This document shows, one piece after another, positions 1 to 5,199 of a stretch of 6,507 bases of DNA. This DNA comes from Bacteroidales bacterium (GTDB lineage Bacteria; Bacteroidota; Bacteroidia; Bacteroidales; DTU049). The translations under genes and the position numbers were made by a program. Under the pieces are notes generated by a model that made no database searches, was not told the DNA's origin, and saw only the letters and a list, made by a program, of their open reading frames with translations. Numbering within the stretch: the first letter of the stretch is position 1; each line of letters begins with the position of its first letter. The DNA lies in contig JAHDSP010000153.1 of the NCBI GenBank assembly GCA_018432645.1, positions 1-6,507 on the forward strand. Reading direction: 5' to 3'.

Positions 1-1470
1 CCTGAAATTAGCTTAACAACTTATTTAGTTAATAGATTACAAAAATATTTCGGTGAAAGGATTTTGGTATATCATAGTAGATTTAACCTACATGAACGAG
101 TAGAAATATGGAATAAATTAGTGGATTTGTGGGGGCAAGATGATGCCTCCTGCATAATAGTAGGTCCTCGCTCTGCATTATTTTTACCATTTAAAAATTT
201 AGGTTTAATAGTTGTAGATGAAGAGCACGACCCATCATATAAGCAACAAGAACTAAATCCTAGATATCATGCAAGAGATATGAGTTTTATTTTAGCTGAT
301 AATCACAATGCTAATCTCATTCTAGGTAGTGCTACGCCAAGCTTAGAAAGTTGGTATAATGCCAAAATAGGCAAAATTGGATTTGTAAAAATTAAAGAAA
401 GATATTCTGGCATCATACCGCCTTTGATAGAAATTGTAGATATGAAATCTCTTATGCAGCAAGGCAAAGTGAGAGGACATTTTAGTAATACTCTTTTAAA
501 AGCTATAGATGATGAGGTGAAAGCTGGTAGGCAAGTGCTTTTATTTCAGAATCGCCGTGGCTACTCATCGTGGATGGAATGCAGAAACTGTGGGTATATT
601 TTCCCTTGTCCACATTGCGATGTCAATCTCACCTACCACAAAAATGAAAATTTGCTAAAATGCCACTATTGTGGTTATACAATTGAAGTACCTACTTATT
701 GTCCAAAATGTAAAACTAATAGATTGATATTCAAAGGTTTCGGAACAGAAAGAGTAGAAACTGAGCTACAAAAATATTTTCCAAATTACAGAATTGATAG
801 ATTAGATTTGGATAGTACTAGACGAAAGCATGCTTTTAAAGAAATAATCCAAAAATTTGAGCTACGTGAAACTCAAATACTTGTGGGTACACAAATGATA
901 TCAAAAGGATTAGATTTTTCTAATATTCAACTTGTGGGAGTATTGAATGCTGACAATTTGTTAGTATATCCTAATTTTCGCGTGTTTGAACATGCTATAC
1001 AATTGCTAATGCAAGTGGCTGGTAGAGCTGGACGTAGAGATGTGCAAGGTAGAGTGTTTATTCAAACTTTTTCTCTCAATAACCCTATCCTACCCTATAT
1101 TATTAATAATAATTATGATGATTTTGCTGAAAATGAATTAAAAGATAGATGGCAATTCAAATATCCACCTTACTATAGAATGATACAAATACAACTACGA
1201 CATAAAAATTTGGATATTGTAAAAGATGCCTCAGATGTTTTAGCAACTAAAATTAAAGATATTTTAGATACTGAATTCGTTAAAGGCCCTGTAGAGCCTG
1301 TAATATCAAAAATTAGAGATTATTATTATCGTCAAATTTTAATTAAAATACCACGTGATAGCTCTCTAAAAATCAAAAAACAACAAATTAATGAAGTTGT
1401 TTTCTATACTCTGAAAAGAAATAAAGTGTGGCGAAGTGTTTTAGTAGATATAGATGTAGATCCCGTTTAG
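1..1470 (+). CDS. priA: Primosomal protein N' (PriA helicase), C-terminal part, 5' end outside window
   Basis: PriA is a superfamily 2 3'-to-5' DNA helicase that recognises stalled forks and reloads the replicative helicase. The reading frame is open from base 1, so the gene begins upstream; the 489 residues seen match the C-terminal part of a protein usually 730-830 aa long. Visible in order (residues counted from base 1): the Walker B variant DEEH at 73-76, motif III GSATPS at 109-114, eight zinc-binding cysteines in four CxxC pairs between about 194 and 237, motif V GTQMISKGLDF at 296-306, and motif VI QVAGRAGR at 338-345. A typical PriA C-terminal domain follows to the stop. The Walker A motif and the 3'-end-binding domain lie off the window. 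The TTG at 64 is internal and not a start, because the upstream codons already match PriA. The gene converges on the DHH gene across a repeat-filled gap. Family assignment is very secure. Confidence 0.97.
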   Translation, partial: PEISLTTYLVNRLQKYFGERILVYHSRFNLHERVEIWNKLVDLWGQDDASCIIVGPRSALFLPFKNLGLIVVDEEHDPSYKQQELNPRYHARDMSFILADNHNANLILGSATPSLESWYNAKIGKIGFVKIKERYSGIIPPLIEIVDMKSLMQQGKVRGHFSNTLLKAIDDEVKAGRQVLLFQNRRGYSSWMECRNCGYIFPCPHCDVNLTYHKNENLLKCHYCGYTIEVPTYCPKCKTNRLIFKGFGTERVETELQKYFPNYRIDRLDLDSTRRKHAFKEIIQKFELRETQILVGTQMISKGLDFSNIQLVGVLNADNLLVYPNFRVFEHAIQLLMQVAGRAGRRDVQGRVFIQTFSLNNPILPYIINNNYDDFAENELKDRWQFKYPPYYRMIQIQLRHKNLDIVKDASDVLATKIKDILDTEFVKGPVEPVISKIRDYYYRQILIKIPRDSSLKIKKQQINEVVFYTLKRNKVWRSVLVDIDVDPV

Positions 1471-1501
1471 TGACGAGGAGACGGGGTGACTTGGAGAATA
1501 G

Positions 1502-1529
1502 GTGATTAGTGATAAGTGATAAGTGATGG
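1502..1529 (+). repeat. Tandem array of four 7-bp units (GTGATAA type), left arm
   Basis: Four consecutive 7-bp units are readable: GTGATTA, GTGATAA, GTGATAA, GTGATGG. The array starts 32 bp after the priA stop, in a purine-rich, comparatively G-rich stretch (about 1471-1558). The reverse complement of the same unit recurs at 1685-1719, so the two arrays form an inverted pair. Runs of this kind occur in intergenic DNA of several bacterial phyla. No function is assigned here. Confidence 0.85.
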
Positions 1530-1600
1530 TGAGACTGAGAGAAATGGTGAGGGGAAGATTAGTTTTATCACTTTTAAATTATTCAACTAATCAACTAATT

Positions 1601-1643
1601 AACCTTAATTTTTATTTGCGCTAATTTGTGTCCATCTGTGGAT
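1601..1643 (+). repeat. 43-bp direct repeat, copy A
   Basis: This segment matches 1728-1770 at 40 of 43 positions by hand alignment, with no gaps. The conserved core includes CTAATTTGTGTCCATCTGTG at 1621-1640. The GTGTCCATCTGTGG-type core resembles a short intergenic repeat that I recall from many Bacteroidota and other genomes, but no search was possible. It lies between two convergent genes and has no coding potential. Confidence 0.85.
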
Positions 1644-1684
1644 TAATAACAACAGACAAATAGCATTTTGTTCAACTCCTCAAG

Positions 1685-1719
1685 TTATCACCTATCACTT
1701 ATCACTTATCACTTATCAA
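1685..1719 (+). repeat. Tandem array of five 7-bp units (TTATCAC type), right arm of inverted pair
   Basis: Five 7-bp units are readable: TTATCAC, CTATCAC, TTATCAC, TTATCAC, TTATCAA. They are the reverse complement of the units at 1502-1529. About 26 bp of the two arrays could pair with two mismatches, closing a loop of roughly 165-190 nt that contains repeat copy A. A 10-bp unit AACCTTCATC follows twice in tandem at 1718-1737. Confidence 0.85.
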
Positions 1720-1727
1720 CCTTCATC

Positions 1728-1770
1728 AACCTTCATCTTTATTTGTGCTAATTTGTGTCCATCTGTGGAT
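1728..1770 (+). repeat. 43-bp direct repeat, copy B
   Basis: This is the second copy of the 43-bp repeat at 1601-1643, with differences only at repeat positions 7, 10 and 19. It overlaps the tandem AACCTTCATC doublet at its left end. Both copies lie in the same orientation inside the 356-bp gap between priA and the DHH gene, so the gap looks like a tandemly grown repeat cluster. Confidence 0.85.
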
Positions 1771-1826
1771 AATTTATTCTAATTTATGTATATTGGTATT
1801 TTTTCGAAATTGTTATTATCAAAAAA

Positions 1827-2834
1827 TTATAAATAGTCTTCAACAGCTTCAATGAATATCTTTTCTGCTTCATCTAATGACCCATAAAAATCGGCTCCTG
1901 AGGCATTTTTATGTCCGCCACCATTAAAATATCGTTGTGCTAAATATCTCACGTCATAGGCAGCTTTACTACGCAAACTAATTTTTATGCGATCTTTTCT
2001 CTCAGATATCAAAGCAGACACATTGACATTTTCTATACTAAGCGGCATAGTAACTATCCCTTCTGTATATCCAGGATGATAATTGAACTCTTGAAGTTCT
2101 TTTTGTGTAAGCATAATGTAAGCTACTCCTTTATTTTCTATAAATTTTAATTTTTCATAAATGCTATAGCCTAATAATCTAAACCTGTCATAAGTATAAG
2201 AATTGTAAATTAAATTATTAATTTCATTAACATTAATTCCTTTTTTAATTAATTCAGCTATTATCTCATAAGGATGTGAACAATTACAGCAATGAAAAAA
2301 TTTATTAGTATCTGTATAAATGCCAGTATAAATGCATTCTGCTATTTGCTTGTCTATCAAACTAGGCTCCATATAAGTCAATAAATCATAAATAATTTCT
2401 GAAGTAGAAGAAACTTTGTTATCAGAAATCAAAATATCCCATTCATTTGGTGGTGGATCTAGATGATGATCTATACATATGCGAAAAGCTTTTATGTTAT
2501 TAATTGATACAGACATACTCATATTGCGACTAAGTGAATTGAGGTCAGTAGCGATGAGATAATCTGCCTCAGAAAATATGCTAAAACATAGAGCATTATC
2601 ATCATCAAAAATAATTGCTTGGTCTATATCAGCCATCCACAAATAAAACGAAGGTATAGCATCGGGAATTACAAGTGATACCTTATGTCCCAATTTTCTA
2701 AGAAATCTACTAATAGCTATAGACGAACCTAAAGCATCACCATCAGGATTTTTATGAGTTGTTACAATAATTTTGTAACTTTGCTGACTCATAAAAATAG
2801 ATTTCAATTGAAAAAAATTTGATATATTATTCAT
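1827..2834 (-). CDS. nrnA: NrnA-like DHH/DHHA1 phosphoesterase (nanoRNase / pAp phosphatase)
   Basis: Family members degrade 2-5 nt RNA oligomers in the cytoplasm and dephosphorylate 3'-phosphoadenosine 5'-phosphate, using two divalent metal ions. The 335-aa length is normal for the family. The metal-binding motifs are intact: HKNPDGD at residues 27-33, Asp97 in ATDLNS, the DHH triad at 122-124, and Asp175 in YTDTNKF. The DHHA1 substrate-binding domain ends with SLRSK (286-290) and GGGHKNASG (305-313). ATG at 2834 is preferred over the internal Met15, because the residues between them resemble the N-terminal helix of related proteins. No Shine-Dalgarno sequence is seen, as expected for Bacteroidota. 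The gene is divergent from ndk with 59 bp between the starts. A histidine/cysteine cluster, FHCCNC at 180-185, occupies the position following TDT and is mildly unusual. Which substrate dominates in vivo cannot be told from sequence. Confidence 0.92.
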   Translation of the reverse strand: MNNISNFFQLKSIFMSQQSYKIIVTTHKNPDGDALGSSIAISRFLRKLGHKVSLVIPDAIPSFYLWMADIDQAIIFDDDNALCFSIFSEADYLIATDLNSLSRNMSMSVSINNIKAFRICIDHHLDPPPNEWDILISDNKVSSTSEIIYDLLTYMEPSLIDKQIAECIYTGIYTDTNKFFHCCNCSHPYEIIAELIKKGINVNEINNLIYNSYTYDRFRLLGYSIYEKLKFIENKGVAYIMLTQKELQEFNYHPGYTEGIVTMPLSIENVNVSALISERKDRIKISLRSKAAYDVRYLAQRYFNGGGHKNASGADFYGSLDEAEKIFIEAVEDYL

Positions 2835-2859
2835 ATTAAAAAAATATTATAATTTAGCA

Positions 2860-2873
2860 TGCAAAATTTTGCA
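2860..2873. promoter_or_regulatory. Perfect 14-bp palindrome in the nrnA/ndk divergent promoter region
   Basis: TGCAAAATTTTGCA equals its own reverse complement at all 14 positions and lies near the middle of the 59-bp divergent spacer. Such a dyad could be an operator or simply the overlap of two opposed promoter boxes, since each strand reads TTTTGC here. Its presence is certain; its function is inferred. Confidence 0.4.
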
Positions 2874-2879
2874 AATTTA
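2872..2879 (-). promoter_or_regulatory. Possible Bacteroidota -7 box for nrnA
   Basis: The minus strand reads TAAATTTG here, matching the Bacteroidota -7 consensus TAnnTTTG at every fixed position, 37 bp upstream of the nrnA ATG. No TTTG -33 element is visible at the usual 19-21 bp upstream, so the call is weak. Confidence 0.3.
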
Positions 2880-2893
2880 AAAAATAAATTATT

Positions 2894-3319
2894 ATGGCAG
2901 AACAACGTACTCTTGCAATTATTAAACCCATAGCAGTACAAAATGGTCATACTGGAGCTATCCTTCACACCATTTGTGCTAATGGTTACAAACTAAGAGC
3001 ATTGAAAATGATGAAAATGAACAAAACCCTAGCAGCAACTTTTTATCAAGAACATAAAGATATGGATTTCTATAATGATCTCATCGATTTTATTACATCA
3101 GGACCTATTGTCACTATGGTAATTGAAAAAGAAAATGCAATAGAAGATTTTAGAAATTTAATGGGAGCTACTGATCCTTCTAAATCTAAGCCAGGTACTC
3201 TCAGATATCAATATGGTACTAACATGAGAGCTAATGCTATTCATGGTAGCAAAGATGTAGAAAGTGCTAAAAGAGAAATTGATCTGATATTTACTAAAAA
3301 AGAAATTTTTTCTTTTTAA
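2894..3319 (+). CDS. ndk: Nucleoside diphosphate kinase
   Basis: Ndk transfers the gamma-phosphate of ATP to other (d)NDPs through a phosphohistidine intermediate, in the cytoplasm. The 141-aa product aligns over the whole family length: LAIIKP near the N-terminus with the ATP-contacting Lys, FYQEHK (residues 50-55), the SGPI segment, EDFRNLMGATDP with the nucleotide-binding Arg and Thr, PGTLR, and the catalytic NAIHGS, where the His is the phosphorylated residue. Two normally conserved residues differ. The Asp of KPD is Ile (KPIAV), and the HGSD-[GSA] signature reads HGSKD. The catalytic His, Lys, both Arg and the active-site Asn remain, so activity is likely. The ATG follows an A-rich leader without a Shine-Dalgarno sequence. 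It diverges from nrnA and converges on the Xre gene with 38 bp between stops. Confidence 0.95.
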   Translation: MAEQRTLAIIKPIAVQNGHTGAILHTICANGYKLRALKMMKMNKTLAATFYQEHKDMDFYNDLIDFITSGPIVTMVIEKENAIEDFRNLMGATDPSKSKPGTLRYQYGTNMRANAIHGSKDVESAKREIDLIFTKKEIFSF

Positions 3320-3357
3320 ATTCTTTTATACCGTTTATTTCTTTTTTTAATTGCTTA

Positions 3358-3900
3358 TTATTTTTCTGGGGTGAAGCTTTTAAAAGTACCATCAGAAAAG
3401 AACCATACTATGCTTATAATTTCTTTAATGCCTTCATTAATATTGTGCACTGGTTTTTCTGAAATTATGTTTTGAGATGCTATATTAAATTTATCTTCAT
3501 TAATCGATTTATCAGTTAATGGAGCATTTGTAGGTTCTTTTATTTCTTCTTTTAAATCTTTTTCTTCATTAATTTGTTCATCTAAATTTTTATCGTCATT
3601 ATAAGTATCTGGTATATCTAAATCTAATTTTGCAGTTGTAGGTTTATTTTTTTCATTTATTAAGATTGAATTTTTATTAGAATTTTCTACATTTTTTAGC
3701 ATATTACCTGATCCGAATAATAACCAATCAGAGTTAATTTCAGGAAATTTTTCAAGTATTTTCATAACAATTTCTAATGAAGGGTTATTGCGTCCATTTA
3801 GAATATGTGATAAACGAGATCGATCTATTTCTAATACATCAGCAAATTCTGATGGTGTGAATTTATTATAATCCATTATTTTTAGAATTCTATCTAACAT
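3358..3900 (-). CDS. Xre-family HTH transcriptional regulator with long acidic linker
   Basis: Residues 1-66 form a Cro/C1-type (Xre) helix-turn-helix domain. It contains FTPSEFADVLEIDRSRLSHI followed by NGRNNPSLE, a textbook turn and recognition helix, and then the family-typical SDWLLFGSGNML. Residues about 70-155 are low-complexity, rich in Lys, Asn, Glu and Asp, and probably a disordered linker. The last ~23 residues, around IVWFFSDGTFKSF, resemble a short C-terminal patch common in Bacteroidota Xre proteins. The protein should act as a cytoplasmic DNA-binding dimer. The gene is alone on its strand, with no phage gene or toxin partner adjacent. The 1.3-kb gap upstream carries palindromes that are candidate binding sites. 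The target genes are unknown. Confidence 0.9.
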   Translation of the reverse strand: MLDRILKIMDYNKFTPSEFADVLEIDRSRLSHILNGRNNPSLEIVMKILEKFPEINSDWLLFGSGNMLKNVENSNKNSILINEKNKPTTAKLDLDIPDTYNDDKNLDEQINEEKDLKEEIKEPTNAPLTDKSINEDKFNIASQNIISEKPVHNINEGIKEIISIVWFFSDGTFKSFTPEK

Positions 3901-3914
3901 AATTTTTTTGTTTA

Positions 3915-3922
3915 CAAAATTA
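3915..3922 (-). promoter_or_regulatory. Possible -7 box for the Xre gene
   Basis: The minus strand reads TAATTTTG, fitting the Bacteroidota TAnnTTTG consensus, 15 bp upstream of the ATG at 3900. A leader of only about 10 nt would result. Overlapping it, TTTGT-TT-ACAAA at 3908-3919 is a 12-bp dyad that could serve as an operator over the promoter. No clear TTTG lies at the -33 position. Confidence 0.3.
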
Positions 3923-3965
3923 AATTATTTTTTTAAATTATAAAAACATAATCAATTAACATTTG

Positions 3966-3973
3966 TATATTTG
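3966..3973 (+). promoter_or_regulatory. TATATTTG box, possible plus-strand promoter
   Basis: The box matches TAnnTTTG exactly and lies in the 14-bp word TTGTATATTTGTAA (3963-3976). The same word occurs in inverted orientation at 4917-4930. No gene follows on the plus strand for about 780 bp, so any transcript would be non-coding. No matching -33 TTTG is seen. The call is weak. Confidence 0.2.
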
Positions 3974-3980
3974 TAAATTG

Positions 3981-4000
3981 ACAATTGTATATTTTAAAGT
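3981..4000 (+). repeat. ~20-bp direct repeat with ACAATTGT palindromic core, copy 1
   Basis: The segment begins with the 8-bp palindrome ACAATTGT and ends with TTTTAAAGT. A near-identical segment lies at 4298-4318, one base longer. A 10-bp word TTGTATATTT, seen just upstream at 3963-3972, repeats here at 3985-3994 (22-bp period). In DNA this AT-rich, part of the match may be chance. Confidence 0.4.
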
Positions 4001-4206
4001 ATTGCTTTATATATTAATACTTAATTAATTAATATTCAATAATTTATAAATATTTATTTACTAATTATTTTTATTTGAAATAAATAGCCAAATACTTAAT
4101 GTATTAGTTTAATTTATATATGTTATCTTATTGATATATAATATTTTAATTTTATAATAATCTAATTATAATCTATATTTTATGTTTTTTTATAAAAAAT
4201 GTTATA

Positions 4207-4240
4207 ATTTACTTATGTAAATCTATTTACTTTTGTAAAT
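4207..4240. promoter_or_regulatory. Two tandem ATTTAC-N4-GTAAAT palindromes, candidate operator
   Basis: ATTTAC TTAT GTAAAT at 4207-4222 and ATTTAC TTTT GTAAAT at 4225-4240 share perfect 6-bp arms and a 4-bp spacer and are 18 bp apart, close to two helical turns. Further single half-sites occur at 3973, 4056, 4260, 4294 and 4356. This architecture suits cooperative binding of dimeric HTH proteins. The nearest candidate is the Xre protein encoded about 310 bp away. The arms and spacing are directly visible; the binding protein is inferred. Confidence 0.45.
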
Positions 4241-4297
4241 TATTTAATAGTTGATTAATGTAAATAGGTTTTTATATGAAATTACAATGAATAATTT

Positions 4298-4318
4298 ACA
4301 ATTGTTAATTTTTAAAGT
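4298..4318 (+). repeat. ~20-bp direct repeat with ACAATTGT palindromic core, copy 2
   Basis: This is the second copy of the element at 3981-4000. It is embedded in an 18-bp near-palindrome (4293-4310) in which eight of nine base pairs match around CAATTG. An ATTTAC half-site (4294-4299) overlaps its left end. Confidence 0.4.
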
Positions 4319-4403
4319 CTCCCCTATTCTATTTTTTACATTATTAAATATTGATGTAAATATTAATTGTCAAGATTCACAATGTCGTTGATGAAAACTT
4401 GAC

Positions 4404-4570
4404 TTATTTTTAAAAATGTAAGGATTTTGCTTAATAATTTCAGGTATTTAACATAAAACATATTTCGACAGCCTGAGAAGTTGTTTTTATGCACTGTTCT
4501 TTTCTCACTTTACCATGTCATCAGTAAATGTCAGATTTATAAAAGATTATCAGGGCTAAAGCCCGATTAA
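4404..4570 (+). repeat. Long intergenic repeat, copy 1 (~167 bp)
   Basis: This stretch aligns with 4933-5111 in the same orientation. Shared blocks occur in order: TTATTTTTAAAAATGTAA, GGATTTTG, TTTCGAC, CCTGA, TTTTTATG, TCTCACTT, CCATGTC, ATTTATAAAA, CAGGGCTAAAGC and GATTAA. By eye, identity outside gaps is roughly three quarters. Small indels break every reading frame between the copies, so the repeat is probably non-coding. It ends with a GGGC-TAAA-GCCC hairpin (4553-4564). It may be a member of a dispersed REP- or MITE-like family. Confidence 0.7.
4553..4564 (+). repeat. REP-like hairpin GGGC-TAAA-GCCC
   Basis: A perfect 4-bp GC stem encloses a TAAA loop. The centre CTAAAG is shared with the stronger hairpin at 5126-5145. 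Hairpins of this form are, to my recollection, common in Bacteroidota intergenic DNA and often linked to IS200/IS605-like REP transposases. No such transposase gene lies in this window. Confidence 0.5.
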
Positions 4571-4748
4571 GTCTAAATAGCAGATCTTCGAATGATTTTC
4601 AAGATTATCCAGATTGATCAAAAAGTTTATGACAAATCAAAGAAAACCACAAAAATCATAGTAAAATCAGTTGTTCAGACAAAAAAAATTAATATAAGTT
4701 TTATATAAATGATTTTTACTATTTTTGTTATCAAATAAATTTAGCTTA
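4571..4748. other. Gene-free stretch between repeat copy 1 and the remnant ORF
   Basis: I see no ORF, RNA gene or promoter that I can support. The segment from about 4590 to 4680, ending AAAATCAGTTGTTCAGAC, has the feel of the boilerplate intergenic sequence that recurs across Bacteroidota genomes. I cannot verify that without a search. Downstream the DNA becomes AT-rich again up to the ATG at 4749. Confidence 0.3.
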
Positions 4749-4874
4749 ATGATAGATAAATATTTAATTAAAAAAGAAATAAATCATTATTTCGAAGAAA
4801 TTAAAAATATTTACAGTGATGATGATTATACTGAATGGACTTATAGAACATCTTTTGAAAATTTCAATTTCTAA
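4749..4874 (+). pseudogene. 41-codon ORF, possible N-terminal remnant of a restriction-modification methylase
   Basis: The product begins MIDKYLIKKEINHYFEEIKN and continues IYSDDDYTEWTYRTSFENF before TAA. The pattern EIKxIY, then a short acidic stretch, then TExxYRxxFENF resembles the extreme N-terminus of large Eco57I-like (type IIG) restriction-modification enzymes, where a similar segment precedes the methylase domain. Nothing after the stop continues that family, and repeat copy 2 starts 58 bp downstream. It therefore looks like a gene end left by deletion or insertion. Short length keeps this speculative; it could also be a chance ORF or a small genuine peptide. No Shine-Dalgarno sequence precedes it. 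Confidence 0.35.
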
Positions 4875-4932
4875 TGAAAAGGTAGAGCTCTTTGCCCAGC
4901 TATGAATATTATTTTGTTACAAATATACAATT

Positions 4933-5111
4933 TTATTTTTAAAAATGTAATGGATTTTGTTTAAAAATTTCATGTTTTCATGGTTCGTCTTTGCTCACCA
5001 CAGGTTTTTCGACGTCCTGAAAATTGGTTTTTATGAGCTGTTTTTTCTCACTTCGCCATGTCTTCTATAAATGCCGAATTTATAAAATTTTCAGGGCTAA
5101 AGCTTGATTAA
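4933..5111 (+). repeat. Long intergenic repeat, copy 2 (~179 bp)
   Basis: This is the second copy of the repeat at 4404-4570. It carries extra bases around 4979-5004 and a decayed hairpin, GGGC-TAAA-GCTT, at 5094-5105, where copy 1 has a perfect one. The extra segment GGTTCGTCTTTGCTCACC (4982-4999) resembles another recurrent bacterial intergenic motif of the TTCGACTTCGCTCA type. The two copies flank about 360 bp including the remnant ORF. Confidence 0.7.
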
Positions 5112-5125
5112 CATATTTATAAAGT

Positions 5126-5145
5126 CCACGACCTAAAGGTCGTGG
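5126..5145. repeat. Strong REP-like hairpin CCACGACC-TAAA-GGTCGTGG
   Basis: A perfect 8-bp GC-rich stem with a TAAA loop stands out in very AT-rich DNA. It lies 55 bp beyond the lipoprotein stop on that gene's downstream side, so it could also act as a transcription terminator for the hutU-lipoprotein transcript. No good U-tract follows on that strand, only ACTTTATAAAT. The CTAAAG centre is shared with 4553-4564 and 5094-5105. Confidence 0.65.
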
Positions 5146-5199
5146 TTAATTGAAGTGGGAATAGACAAAAGACTAACAAATTGTTGTATTAGAATTAAC

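Larger units (their letters stand above)
3901..4403. other. Extremely AT-rich gene-free region upstream of the Xre gene
   Basis: About 500 bp holds almost nothing but A and T, apart from a brief C-rich patch at 4319-4330 and a more mixed end after about 4369. I found no ORF beyond about 12 codons on the plus strand and no tRNA-like structure. It contains repeated ATTTAC/GTAAAT half-sites, two ACAATTGT cores and a TATATTTG box at 3966-3973. It ends with a GTCAAG/CTTGAC inverted repeat (4369-4374 and 4398-4403) just before the first long repeat copy. It may be a regulatory region or degraded sequence. Confidence 0.6.

Noticed and set aside
64..66. TTG as a start codon for priA
   Set aside because: The frame is open from base 1, and the preceding 21 codons encode PriA-like sequence (PEISLTTYLVNRLQKYFG), so this is an internal leucine.
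1462..1485. CCCGT/ACGGG hairpin over the priA stop as a terminator
   Set aside because: The stem is only 5 bp with a 14-nt loop and no T-tract follows.
1502..1770. CRISPR array
   Set aside because: Units are 7 bp in direct contact with no unique spacers, and the 43-bp repeat occurs only twice.
3297..3317. 9-bp stem AAAAAGAAA/TTTCTTTTT at the end of ndk as a terminator
   Set aside because: It has a single GC pair, a 3-nt loop and overlaps codons. In this base composition it is too weak to support.
5033..5107. 24-codon ORF starting MSCFFSLRHV inside repeat copy 2
   Set aside because: The matching frame in repeat copy 1 is broken by an indel and an early stop, so the repeat does not evolve as coding sequence.
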